DNA from: Streptomyces sp. GS7
Lineage (GTDB): Bacteria; Actinomycetota; Actinomycetes; Streptomycetales; Streptomycetaceae
Assembly: GCF_009834125.1 (NCBI RefSeq)
Contig: NZ_CP047146.1
Coordinates: 8,462,501 to 8,526,500 of the forward strand
Length of the DNA: 64,000 nucleotides
Reading direction: 5' to 3'
The notes under the pieces are model-generated. The model saw only the letters and a list, made by a program, of their open reading frames with translations. It did not search any database and was not told the origin of the DNA. Below, one piece after another: positions 29,188 to 38,184 of the stretch. The position numbers and the translations under genes are program-made. The stretch's first letter is position 1. Each line of letters begins with the position of its first letter.

Positions 29188-29691
29188 CTACGCCTGCCAC
29201 TCCTCCTTGTGACCGAAGCCCCGCCCGTTGTCGATCAGCCGCAGCCAGTCCGGGCGCAGCTCCCACAGCGCGGTCCGCTCCAGGGCCGCGCGCAGCCGCT
29301 CGCTCCCCTCGACGAACGGGAAGCGGTCGGTGTAGACGCGCCACCCGGCGGCCCGCTCGGCCCCGCTCAGCGGGCGGCACCCGCCCCGCCCCTGCAGCCC
29401 GGTCAGCGCGCTCCACTCCTGGCCGTCCCGCTGCACCGTGAACGCCACCCGGGCGCCGGGCCGCCCCAGGGCCCGGCCGTGCCGCGTGGTCTCCGCCGTG
29501 ACGAAGTACAGCGCGGGCGCCCCGTCCGCCGCCGTCCCCGCCGCGTACAGCACCGCGCACGCCTGCGGCCCGTCCTCGTCCGCGTACGCCAGCGTCACCG
29601 TCGTGTGCCCCTCCAGCGCCGCCCGGATCGCCGCGGGAGCGCCCGCACCGCCCGTGCCGCCGGCACCTTCCCCACCGTGCGTCTCCTCCAT
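29188..29691 (-). CDS. Pyridoxamine 5'-phosphate oxidase-like (split-barrel flavin) protein
   Basis: 167 aa, FMN-binding split-barrel family of the UPF0306/YhbP type: VTLAYADEDGPQACAVLYAA, LYFVTAETTRHGRAL, RVAFTVQRDGQEW, GLQGRGGCRPL. These proteins bind FMN or F420 and the reaction is usually unknown. The ATG at 29691 leaves a 20-residue Gly-rich head. Divergent from mutY with a 157-bp gap. Confidence 0.8.
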   Translation of the reverse strand: MEETHGGEGAGGTGGAGAPAAIRAALEGHTTVTLAYADEDGPQACAVLYAAGTAADGAPALYFVTAETTRHGRALGRPGARVAFTVQRDGQEWSALTGLQGRGGCRPLSGAERAAGWRVYTDRFPFVEGSERLRAALERTALWELRPDWLRLIDNGRGFGHKEEWQA

Positions 29692-29848
29692 ACCGGCATC
29701 CTCGTACGCCCCCGCCGCCCCGCGCGCACCGGCCCGGCACATACCCGCGGTAGCCCCCCGCCCCCTTCCTGCGTGTGGGTGGGCGTGCGGCGGGGCGGGG
29801 CCGGTGCGTTTCCCGGGGGCGCGCGGGCGTGCCAGGATCGACGGTGCC

Positions 29849-30808
29849 ATGACTTCGACGCCTGCCATCCCCACGCTCATGACCGCCGCCGCCGACACCG
29901 CCTCCGCCGCCGTATCGGCCGCGGAGGCCGCGGATGGGACCGGCCTGCACGGCCCCGTCACCGACTGGTTCGCCGAGCATGCCCGCGACCTGCCCTGGCG
30001 CCGCCCCGAAGCGGGCGCCTGGGGCGTGATGGTGAGCGAGTTCATGCTCCAGCAGACCCCGGTCAGCCGTGTGCTGCCGGTGTACGAGCAGTGGCTGGCC
30101 CGCTGGCCACGGCCCGCCGACCTCGCCGCCGAGGCGCCCGGCGAGGCGGTACGCGCCTGGGGCCGGCTCGGCTATCCGCGGCGCGCCCTGCGCCTGCACG
30201 CCGCGGCCTCCGCCATACAGGAGCGCCACGGCGGCGACGTCCCCCGGGAGCACGCCCAGCTGCTGGCGCTGCCCGGCGTCGGCGAGTACACCGCGGCGGC
30301 CGTCGCCTCCTTCGCGTACGGGCAGCGGCACGCGGTGCTGGACACCAACGTGCGGCGGGTCTTCGCCCGCGCGGTCACCGGCCGGCAGTACCCGCCGAAC
30401 GCCACCACCGCCGCCGAGCGCAAGCTGGCCCGCGCGCTGCTCCCCGAGGACGAGGGGCTCGCGTCCCGGTGGGCGGCGGCCACGATGGAGCTGGGTGCGC
30501 TGGTGTGCACCGCGCGCAGCCCCGAGTGCCACCGCTGCCCGATCGCCGCGCGGTGCGCCTGGCAGCAGGCCGGGTCGCCGGCCCACGACGGCCCGCCGCG
30601 CCGCGCCCAGACCTACGCCGGTACCGACCGCCAGGTGCGCGGCAAGCTGCTGGCCGTCCTGCGCGAGGCCGTCACGCCGGTGCCGCAGGTGATGCTGGAC
30701 GCGGTGTGGGACGAGCCGGTGCAGCGGGCCCGCGCGCTGGACGGACTCGTCTCGGACGGTCTGGTGGAGCCGCTGTCCGGCGGGCGCTACCGGCTGCCGC
30801 ACGCGTAA
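29849..30808 (+). CDS. mutY: A/G-specific adenine glycosylase
   Basis: Removes adenine mispaired with 8-oxoguanine. The 319 aa contain LPWR, SEFMLQQTPVSRVLPVYEQW (catalytic Glu), the helix-hairpin-helix LPGVGEYTAAAV with DTNVRRVFAR, and the 4Fe-4S loop C220-x6-C227-x2-C230-x5-C236. The C-terminal 8-oxoG-recognition (Nudix-like) domain is short compared with E. coli MutY. An Ala-rich 30-residue leader precedes the catalytic core. The ATG at 29849 is preferred to the long upstream open frame. Confidence 0.95.
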   Translation: MTSTPAIPTLMTAAADTASAAVSAAEAADGTGLHGPVTDWFAEHARDLPWRRPEAGAWGVMVSEFMLQQTPVSRVLPVYEQWLARWPRPADLAAEAPGEAVRAWGRLGYPRRALRLHAAASAIQERHGGDVPREHAQLLALPGVGEYTAAAVASFAYGQRHAVLDTNVRRVFARAVTGRQYPPNATTAAERKLARALLPEDEGLASRWAAATMELGALVCTARSPECHRCPIAARCAWQQAGSPAHDGPPRRAQTYAGTDRQVRGKLLAVLREAVTPVPQVMLDAVWDEPVQRARALDGLVSDGLVEPLSGGRYRLPHA

Positions 30809-30875
30809 CGGACACCACTCCTCCGGAATCCGTCCCTCGTTCATGTAACGCGGAGACCGAATTCCGCATCTATAC

Positions 30876-30903
30876 GGGCGTGGCCGCTTCGGCGGCCGCG
30901 CCC
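30876..30903 (+). terminator. mutY terminator with UUCG tetraloop
   Basis: A 12-bp stem (30876-30887 with 30892-30903, one G-U pair) closes a C(UUCG)G tetraloop, an exceptionally stable hairpin. It is 68 bp past the mutY stop. Confidence 0.75.
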
Positions 30904-31255
30904 GCGCGCATTTCCGTATGCGCATTAACCCGGCATAACGCCGCCATAGCGCCATCACAATCTCGGGCAAATGGGAATAAATACCGCCCAACTCGGCGCT
31001 ATTTCCGGGCCGCAGGACTTTCGTCCCCCTGGAGCCGGGCCCTCCGTCCGCCGGGAGTATGACCCGGGCAGCGGCCCCGTCCGTCCGAGGTATGACCCCC
31101 GGCGGGCTGTTACACAACCGAGTGTTTTCCGTGCACTCCCTGTAGGGCCGACGCACATTACGCCGCAACACCCTCTCCGTAGCGTCATTCCCGTGCTGGA
31201 GATGACCACCGGCACGGTCAACGTGGGGAAACGCAAGCGGATCGGAGGCGTCGGA
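30904..31255 (+). promoter_or_regulatory. sigE upstream region
   Basis: No gene here. The first 100 bp are AT-richer than the surroundings and hold ATAGCGCC (30946-30953) and its exact inverse GGCGCTAT (30995-31002). In S. coelicolor the sigE promoter is activated by phosphorylated CseB; the equivalent site should lie here, probably within 31100-31200, but I could not define its boxes. Confidence 0.5.
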
Positions 31256-31807
31256 ATGGCGACCAGCGGCGGCAAGGTACTGGACTTCGAGGAGTACGTA
31301 CGGACTCGGCAGGAGGCACTGCTGCGCAGCGCCCGACGCCTGGTGCCGGACCCCGTCGACGCCCAGGACCTGCTCCAGACGGCCCTGGTGCGTACGTACG
31401 GCCGCTGGGACGGCATCGCGGACAAGTCGCTGGCGGACGCCTACCTCCGCCGCGTCATGATCAACACCCGCACCGAGTGGTGGCGCGCCCGCAAGCTGGA
31501 GGAGGTGCCCACCGAGCAGCTCCCGGACGCGAGCGTCGACGACGGCACCGAGCAGCGCGCCGACCGCGCCCTGCTGATGGACATCCTCGGCGTGCTGGCC
31601 CCCAAGCAGCGCAGCGTCGTCGTGCTGCGGCACTGGGAGCAGATGAGCACCGAGGAGACCGCCGCCGCGCTGGGCATGTCCACCGGCACGGTCAAGAGCA
31701 CCCTCCACCGGGCGCTGGCCCGCCTCCGCCAGGAGCTGGAGAGCCGCGACATAGACGCACGGATGCTGGAGCGCGGGAACCGGGAGCGGGAGCGGTGCGC
31801 GGCCTGA
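31256..31807 (+). CDS. sigE: Cell-envelope stress sigma factor SigE
   Basis: ECF sigma factor that turns on cell-wall synthesis and repair genes under envelope stress. 183 aa: region 2 (LDFEEYVRTRQEALLRSARRL, DAQDLLQTALVRTYGRW) and region 4 (LAPKQRSVVVLRHWEQMSTEETAAALGMSTGTVKS). The sequence matches my memory of S. coelicolor SigE closely and the next three genes are cseABC. The ATG at 31256 follows GGAGG with a 7-bp gap; upstream in-frame starts at 31193 and 31202 are less likely. Confidence 0.95.
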   Translation: MATSGGKVLDFEEYVRTRQEALLRSARRLVPDPVDAQDLLQTALVRTYGRWDGIADKSLADAYLRRVMINTRTEWWRARKLEEVPTEQLPDASVDDGTEQRADRALLMDILGVLAPKQRSVVVLRHWEQMSTEETAAALGMSTGTVKSTLHRALARLRQELESRDIDARMLERGNRERERCAA

Positions 31808-32024
31808 CCGGCGGCGTCACACGGATCACACCCCTCGGCGGCACACTCGCCGCACCCGCCGGCAGCACCGGCAGCACGGCCGCGGCGCGGGCACCGCACC
31901 GCGGCGGCAGAACCGGCGTAACGGACGCCACAGCCCGGCTCACAGCAAGGCGCGCGACAATCTCAAGAGGAACGGCAGCCCGGTACGCGGCAGCGGCGCG
32001 ATCGGCGGCAGTGCGAGCAGCACG

Positions 32025-32717
32025 GTGAGCGGGAGCGGATTGTCCAGATACAGGCCGGGCAGGAGCCTGACCAGGAACGGCTTGACCAAGGGCGGCGCGG
32101 CCACGGCGGGGGTGGCCGCCGTCGGTCTTTTGCTGGCCGGCTGCAACCCCGGCGGCGGGGGCGTCCGCAAGGAGGGCTCCGCCACCCACACGCCCGCCCC
32201 GCGAGGTGCGCTGAGCGCGTCCCCGTCCCCCAGCTCGACCGCGCAGTACAAGAAGGTCAACGCGGTCAAGCTCCTCAAGGACGACCCGAAGGTCGGCGCG
32301 GACGTGAAGCGGTCCGTCGCCAAGCCGTGCGCCGCGGACGCCTACCCGGTCGAGGTGACCTACGCCTCGCTCACCGGCGGCTCCGCCCCCGACGTGATCG
32401 TCAACGTCATGACCTGCGCCGATTCGGTCGGTCTCGGTTCCTACGTCTACCGCGAGCAGGCCGGCGCCCCCGATGGGTATGACAACGTGTACGCCAATGA
32501 GCAGCCGTCGGTGTACGCCGGGGTGAACAAGGGGGACCTGGAGGTCTCCAAGCAGACCTACGCCACGGGCGACAAGGTGTGCTGCCCCTCGGGGGAGGAT
32601 GTGATGACCTACCGCTGGGCGAACGACCGCTTCACCGAGTTCGACCGGTATCACACCGACTACAGCAAGACCACCGCCGGCGCCTCACCGGACGACGGCA
32701 CGGGATCGGAGGGCTGA
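32025..32717 (+). CDS. cseA: Lipoprotein CseA, negative modulator of the SigE system
   Basis: 230 aa with a twin-basic head and a lipobox at LLLAGC; mature part Thr/Ser-rich then a compact domain with four cysteines (KPCAADA, VMTCADS, VCCPS). In S. coelicolor loss of CseA raises sigE promoter activity, so it is thought to damp the sensor CseC. Located 217 bp after sigE and 9 bp before cseB. The GTG start has only a weak ribosome site. A small GCCGCGG/CCGCGGC hairpin at 31879-31905 may attenuate read-through from sigE. Confidence 0.88.
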   Translation: MSGSGLSRYRPGRSLTRNGLTKGGAATAGVAAVGLLLAGCNPGGGGVRKEGSATHTPAPRGALSASPSPSSTAQYKKVNAVKLLKDDPKVGADVKRSVAKPCAADAYPVEVTYASLTGGSAPDVIVNVMTCADSVGLGSYVYREQAGAPDGYDNVYANEQPSVYAGVNKGDLEVSKQTYATGDKVCCPSGEDVMTYRWANDRFTEFDRYHTDYSKTTAGASPDDGTGSEG

Positions 32718-32726
32718 GACCACCGC

Positions 32727-33434
<708 letters not shown>

Positions 33435-33442
33435 GACCTCCA

Positions 33443-34747
33443 GTGGTGCGGCTGGCCCTGCGAACGGGCCTGAGATGGAAGCTCAGCGCCGCGATCGCGC
33501 TCGTCGGGGCGCTGGTCGCGGTGGCGCTGAGCATTGTCGTGCACAACGCCGCCCGCGTCTCCATGCTCGACAACAGCCGCGACGTGCAAATAGAACGGCT
33601 CAACTTCACGCAGAAGATCTTCGAGTCCACCAACCGCCTCCAGTTCGGCGCGAAGATCGACGACCCGGCGCTGCCCAAGGCACTCCGCAAGGAGGTCGTC
33701 GAGGGCGAGCGCGCCACCTTCCTCCAGGACACCGGCCAGACCGCCCCCGAGGTGTGGGCCGCCACCCCGCTCGGCAACGGGCGGGTGCTCTCCCTCCACG
33801 ACCGCTTCCCGGACCGCTTCGCCGTCCTCGACGACCTGGACCAGGCGCTGCTGATCGGCTCCACGGCCGTGGTGGTCGGCGGCTGCGCGCTCGGCGTACT
33901 GGTCGGCGGGCGGCTCTCCAAGCGGCTGCGCAAGGCCGCCGCCGCGGCCGGGAAGCTGGCCGACGGCGACATGTCCGTGCGGATACGCGACGAGGTCGGC
34001 AGGGGCCGGGTCCACGACGAGACGGACGATCTGGCGTGGGCGGTGGACGCCATGTCGGACGCCCTCCAGCAGCGCATCGAGGCGGAGCGGCGGGTGACCG
34101 CCGATATCGCCCACGAGCTGCGGACGCCGGTGACCGGCCTGCTGACCGCCGCCGAACTCCTGCCGCCCGGACGGCCGTCGGAGCTGGTCCGCGACCGCGC
34201 GCAGGCGATGCGCACCCTCGTCGAGGACGTACTGGAGGTGGCCCGCCTCGACGGCTACGCGGAGCGGGCCGAGCTCCAGGACGTCTGCCTCGGCGAGTTC
34301 GTCACCCGCCGGGTGCGGGCGCTGGATCCCGACGTCACGGTCGAGATCGTGCGGGACGCGGTGGTCTCCACCGACCCGCGGCGCCTCGAACGCATCCTGG
34401 GCAACCTGATCGCCAACGCCGCGCGGCACGGCAAGCCGCCCATCGAGGTCACCGTGGAGGGCCGGGTCCTGCGGGTCCGCGACCACGGCGTCGGCTTCCC
34501 GGAGGCACTGCTGCGCGAGGGGCCGAGCCGGTTCCGCACCGGCAGCAGCGACCGGGCCGGTGTCGGCCACGGCCTGGGCCTGACGATCGCCGCCGGCCAG
34601 GCGCGGGTGCTCGGCGCCCGCCTCACCTTCCGCAACGCCGACGAGCTGACGGACGGCTCCACGGGCGCCGTGTCGGTCCTCTGGCTCCCGGAGAACGCCC
34701 CGACGGCGACCGGCAGCTTCCCGGTCATCCAGCTCCCGGACCGCTGA
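33443..34747 (+). CDS. cseC: Sensor histidine kinase CseC
   Basis: 434 aa membrane kinase sensing envelope damage. Two membrane segments (about residues 12-35 and 133-156) frame an extracellular loop of about 100 residues; HAMP, then the phospho-acceptor His224 in ADIAHELRTPVTG, the N box NLIANAARHG and the G boxes DHGVGFPE and GVGHGLGL. GTG start at 33443 (or 33446), 9 bp after cseB. Ends before a strong terminator. Confidence 0.95.
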   Translation: MVRLALRTGLRWKLSAAIALVGALVAVALSIVVHNAARVSMLDNSRDVQIERLNFTQKIFESTNRLQFGAKIDDPALPKALRKEVVEGERATFLQDTGQTAPEVWAATPLGNGRVLSLHDRFPDRFAVLDDLDQALLIGSTAVVVGGCALGVLVGGRLSKRLRKAAAAAGKLADGDMSVRIRDEVGRGRVHDETDDLAWAVDAMSDALQQRIEAERRVTADIAHELRTPVTGLLTAAELLPPGRPSELVRDRAQAMRTLVEDVLEVARLDGYAERAELQDVCLGEFVTRRVRALDPDVTVEIVRDAVVSTDPRRLERILGNLIANAARHGKPPIEVTVEGRVLRVRDHGVGFPEALLREGPSRFRTGSSDRAGVGHGLGLTIAAGQARVLGARLTFRNADELTDGSTGAVSVLWLPENAPTATGSFPVIQLPDR

Positions 34748-34778
34748 CGGCTCCCGGACCGCTCCCCGACCAACGGCC

Positions 34779-34812
34779 TCCTGACCGCCAACGGCAGCGG
34801 CGGCGGTCAGGA
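34779..34812. terminator. Terminator after cseC
   Basis: TCCTGACCGCC (34779-34789) and GGCGGTCAGGA (34802-34812) form a perfect 11-bp stem with a 12-nt loop, between the convergent cseC and zinc-ribbon genes. Confidence 0.75.
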
Positions 34813-34861
34813 CCCCGAAGGACCCCCACCGCCGCCTCACCACTCGGTGACGGGACCGGTG

Positions 34862-36199
34862 TCAGTGCCGGTGGTGCCGGCTCAGCACGAACCAGAGCGT
34901 CACCAGCACCGCCACCAGGACGACCGCGCAGGCGATCTTCAACGGGCTGTACGGGCGCTCACCGGTGACCTCGCCCGTATCGGCGTTCACCATGACCTGC
35001 CACTGCTTGCCGTTGTAGACGTACGACGCGAACCACACCGGGAGCAGCATCAGCTTGAACGTCATCGCGCCGTAGCTGGTGTTGACCGCGTGCACCCGCT
35101 GCTGGTCACCGCCGATGTCCCGCTTGCAGTCCTCCTCGATGACCTTGGCCATCTTCTGCTGGGCGGTCTGGAAACCCGCCTCCGGCTCGACCTCGTAGCG
35201 CAGGGTCCTGAAGCCCGCCAGATACGCCTCCTGGTAGGCCACCGCCTGCTTCAGCGGCCAGGGCTCCAGCGCCGACAGCCGGTTGGTGTCGACGGTCCCG
35301 ACCCCGGGGACGAGGACGTCGTCGAAGAACCGGTTGACGGTGCCGTTGACCCGGTACCAGCGGACCCTGGTCTCCTTGTCGTCGCCCATCCCGACGGTGT
35401 ACTCCTCGCCGCGCTCACCGCTGTACGAGGACGTGGTCTGGGCGTCGTACGTCCAGTGCGGTACATACGTCCCGTGCAGGGACTCCGCCGAACCCACCTT
35501 CTTCAGGGCGTTCGGCGCGAACCAGCGGGACCGGGCCCACTTGCGCAGGTTCTCGTGCACGTCCCGCTTCGCGACCCGGAACGGCACCACGCCCTCGGGC
35601 ACGATCCGGTCCTCGGCGGCCGAGGCGACCAACGGGGTGGCGCAGAACTGGCAGTTGCCGGACAGTGCGTCGGTCTGGTTGGCCGCACCGCAGCTCGGGC
35701 ACTTGAGGATCTGCCCGCCCGACACCCGCGGCTTGGGCACCAGGGTCGCCAGTTCCTCCCAGGGGTGCTCCCGCACCTCGCGGTTGACCGGGACGATGGG
35801 CTGCTCGAACCGGCAGTGCGGACAGCGCAGGACGTTCGTCCCCGGCGCGTACTCGGAGGTCGAACCGCAGGACTGGCACGCGTAGGACTGCGGGGACTGC
35901 GGCTCGCTCGGCTGCTGCGGCTGCGCGGGCGGCTGCTGATACTGCTGTTGCTGCGGCGGCGGCTGCTGGTACGGCTGCTGAGGCTGCTGGTACGGCTGCT
36001 GCTGTTGCTGCGGGTACCCCTGCTGTTGCGGGTACCCCTGCTGCGGCGGATACGGCTGCCCCTGGTTGGGCTGCGGCGGGTACGGCTGCTGCTGTGGATA
36101 CGCCTGCTGCTGCGGGTAGGGCTGCTGCGGCGGATACGGCTGCTGCTGGTTGGGCTGCTGGCCATAGGGCTGCTGAGGCTGGTACGGCTGATAGCTCAT
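34862..36199 (-). CDS. Zinc-ribbon membrane protein with Gln/Pro/Tyr-rich N-terminus
   Basis: 445 aa. The first 120 residues are repeats of PYPQQQ/QQPYPPQ type. Two zinc ribbons follow (YACQSCGSTSEY...LRCPHC; ILKCPSCGAANQ...CQFC), of the TFIIB-like kind, then an alpha/beta domain and one C-terminal membrane helix (about 418-438). The layout matches YdjG-like proteins, which in Bacillus recruit the SPFH protein YdjI. It starts 24 bp after the SPFH gene, so the two form an operon. Confidence 0.85.
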   Translation of the reverse strand: MSYQPYQPQQPYGQQPNQQQPYPPQQPYPQQQAYPQQQPYPPQPNQGQPYPPQQGYPQQQGYPQQQQQPYQQPQQPYQQPPPQQQQYQQPPAQPQQPSEPQSPQSYACQSCGSTSEYAPGTNVLRCPHCRFEQPIVPVNREVREHPWEELATLVPKPRVSGGQILKCPSCGAANQTDALSGNCQFCATPLVASAAEDRIVPEGVVPFRVAKRDVHENLRKWARSRWFAPNALKKVGSAESLHGTYVPHWTYDAQTTSSYSGERGEEYTVGMGDDKETRVRWYRVNGTVNRFFDDVLVPGVGTVDTNRLSALEPWPLKQAVAYQEAYLAGFRTLRYEVEPEAGFQTAQQKMAKVIEEDCKRDIGGDQQRVHAVNTSYGAMTFKLMLLPVWFASYVYNGKQWQVMVNADTGEVTGERPYSPLKIACAVVLVAVLVTLWFVLSRHHRH

Positions 36200-36223
36200 G
36201 GGGTCACCGGCTCCTGCGGTCGG

Positions 36224-37381
36224 TTACGCCTGCGGCGGCAGCGGGGGCGGAGTGGCGCGGAAGTGCTGGGCGAGTTCCGGCACGTTCTCCACCGGCTGCC
36301 AGCTGGCCATACCGTCCCGCCAGGCGAGCATCCCGGCCCGTACGGCCCCCGAGCCGATGTGCCCGGTGAACGTCGCATGGTCGTAGGGGCCCTGCTGCTG
36401 CCCGTCCACGGCGACGTACCACTGGTACTGCTGCTGACCGGGAAGCGGCGGCGGAACGGCCCCGCCGCCCGGCGCCGGCGCGGCGGGCGCGTACGGCTGC
36501 TGCTGTACCGGCTGGCTCTGCTGCGGCGTCGCGAACGCCTGCGCCATCTGCTGCCCCGCGGCCATGCCGAGGCCCAGGCCGATGCCCTCCCCGGCGCCGC
36601 CCGGGTTGTTCGCCGCGTCCCGCACCGCGTCCGCGGCCTGCATGCGCGCGTAGTTGTCGAGGTTCCCGATGATGCCCATGCGGCTGCGGGCGTCGATGGC
36701 CTGCTCGACCTCGGGCGGCAGCGAGATGTTCTCGATGATGAACTTCGGGATCGAGATGCCGTGCGAGGCCGCCAGCTCGTCGGTCAGCATCTTGCCCAGC
36801 CGGTCGCCCAGCTCGGCCTGGCGCGCGGCGAGGTCGAGCATCGGAATGCCCGAACTCCCCAGCAGCGTGCCGAGCTTGCCGACGATCAGCTGCCGGAAGT
36901 ACTCCTCGACCTCTTCGGTGCGGAACATCGGGTCGGTGCCGGCCAGCTCGGTCAGCAGCTTCGCCGGGTCGGTCACCCGCGCCGCGTAGCCGCCGAACGC
37001 CCGCAGCCGCACCATGCCGAACTCCGGGTCCCGCACCGTGACCGGGTTCTGCGTGCCCCACTTCATGTCCGTGAACTGCCGGGTGGTGACGAAGTAGACC
37101 TCCGCCTTGAACGGCGAGTGGAAGCCGTACTTCCAGCCCTGCAGCGTCGACAGGATCGGCAGGTTCCCCGTCTGCAGCTCGTACATGCCCGGCGCGAAGA
37201 CATCCGCGATCCGGCCCATATTGACGAAGACCGCCACCTGCGACTCGCGCACGATGAGCTTGGCGCCCATCTTGATCTCGTTCTCGTAGCGCGGGAAACG
37301 CCAGACGATCGTGTCCCGGCTGTCGTCCGTCCATTCCAGGATGTCGATGAACTCGCCGCGTACACGGTCCATGAAGCCCAC
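36224..37381 (-). CDS. SPFH (YdjI-like) protein with C-terminal GYF_2 domain
   Basis: 385 aa. The N-terminal SPFH/virion-core-like domain (about residues 1-230) includes TDDSRDTIVWRFPRYENEI and IPKFIIENISLPPEVEQAID. A Gln/Ala/Pro linker leads to a GYF_2 domain (about 320-370, WYVAVDGQQQGPYDHATF then GMASWQPV). SPFH proteins scaffold membrane domains; YdjI homologues respond to membrane stress. With the zinc-ribbon partner next door and sigE-cse opposite, an envelope-stress role is a fair inference. First gene of the pair. Confidence 0.88.
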   Translation of the reverse strand: MGFMDRVRGEFIDILEWTDDSRDTIVWRFPRYENEIKMGAKLIVRESQVAVFVNMGRIADVFAPGMYELQTGNLPILSTLQGWKYGFHSPFKAEVYFVTTRQFTDMKWGTQNPVTVRDPEFGMVRLRAFGGYAARVTDPAKLLTELAGTDPMFRTEEVEEYFRQLIVGKLGTLLGSSGIPMLDLAARQAELGDRLGKMLTDELAASHGISIPKFIIENISLPPEVEQAIDARSRMGIIGNLDNYARMQAADAVRDAANNPGGAGEGIGLGLGMAAGQQMAQAFATPQQSQPVQQQPYAPAAPAPGGGAVPPPLPGQQQYQWYVAVDGQQQGPYDHATFTGHIGSGAVRAGMLAWRDGMASWQPVENVPELAQHFRATPPPLPPQA

Positions 37382-37502
37382 GAGAAGTACCCCCCGTTCA
37401 TCCGGGCTGATCCAGCCGGGCCTGCGGTGGCGGCGGCGGAGTCCCTTCGCTTATACGTCCGAGCCATACTAGGGCTGCGGCCCGAAGGCGCGGCGCGCGG
37501 GC

Positions 37503-37871
37503 TCAGCCCGCCCCCGCCACCTCGCACCAGACCGTCTTACCCACCGTTCCCTGCCGTACGCCCCAACGGAGCGCAACGGCGTCCAGCAGCGCTATCCCCC
37601 GCCCGTTCTCGTCGTCCACGGCGGCCCGCAGCAGCACGGGCAGCGCCCGCGGGTCCGGATCGGTCACCTCGACGCGCATCCGCCCGTCCCCGGCCCTGGC
37701 GACATGAACGACGACCGGCGTCCCCTCCCCCACATGCCGAATCACATTCCCCACCAACTCACTCACACACAGCTCCACTTCGCAGGACGCCGCCGCCGTA
37801 CCGAGATGCGCCCTCACCGCCTGCCGCAGCAACGGCACCTCCTTCGGCACGGCCAGCAGCCGGACCGTCAT
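37503..37871 (-). CDS. ATP-binding anti-sigma-like protein (locus 2)
   Basis: 122 aa, HATPase_c_2/RsbW-like GHKL fold: ELCVSELVGNVIRHVGEG (N box), VTDPDPRALP and NGRGIALLDAVALRWG (G box), then KTVWCEV. Streptomyces have many such single-domain proteins, often near WhiJ/AbaA-like loci. Whether it binds a sigma factor is unknown. Its ATG overlaps the stop of the 64-aa gene (ATGA), so they are coupled. Confidence 0.85.
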   Translation of the reverse strand: MTVRLLAVPKEVPLLRQAVRAHLGTAAASCEVELCVSELVGNVIRHVGEGTPVVVHVARAGDGRMRVEVTDPDPRALPVLLRAAVDDENGRGIALLDAVALRWGVRQGTVGKTVWCEVAGAG

Positions 37872-38065
37872 CACCGCGCCGCCGCCTTGTGCAGCACCTC
37901 GGCGAGCCTGCGCGCGGTGGCCATGTTGCAGTTGCCCAGCGCGACGAGCGGAGGCGGGTAATCCCCCGCGAACGAGGGCATATCGACGCCGAGGGAGGGG
38001 AGCGTGATCCCGTTCGCCTTCAGCGCGACCTTGAGCCCTTCGGCGCATTCCTGCACGTCGTCCAT
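37871..38065 (-). CDS. Small helical protein, LKxNGIxLPSLG family (locus 2)
   Basis: 64 aa, homologous to the 70-aa product at 13564-13776: LKANGITLPSLGVD, PLVALGNCN, TARRLAEVL. The pair in two loci marks it as a regular component of this locus type. Coupled by a 4-bp overlap to the ATP-binding gene; divergent from the HTH gene. Function unknown. Confidence 0.75.
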   Translation of the reverse strand: MDDVQECAEGLKVALKANGITLPSLGVDMPSFAGDYPPPLVALGNCNMATARRLAEVLHKAAAR

Positions 38066-38090
38066 GGCCGTTCACCTTCCCTGTGCGCAT

Positions 38091-38108
38091 TGTGACCAAT
38101 CGCTCACA
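38091..38108. promoter_or_regulatory. Inverted repeat between divergent locus-2 genes
   Basis: TGTGA (38091-38095) and TCACA (38104-38108) are 8 bp apart in the 119-bp divergent region, a candidate operator. Confidence 0.35.
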
Positions 38109-38184
38109 GAGTGACGTCGGGCGGCGTGGCTTGGGAAGGGAATCGCGTTGCACGCGCGCAACCAGCAAGTAGTGGCGGTGAGTT

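Noticed and set aside
29018..31708. An 896-aa open frame antisense to mutY and sigE
   Set aside because: Both sense genes are well identified, so this is a shadow.
34847..38095. A 1082-aa open frame on the plus strand
   Set aside because: It is antisense to the zinc-ribbon and SPFH genes and parts beyond, has Arg/Leu-rich sequence typical of high-GC shadow frames and no family motif.
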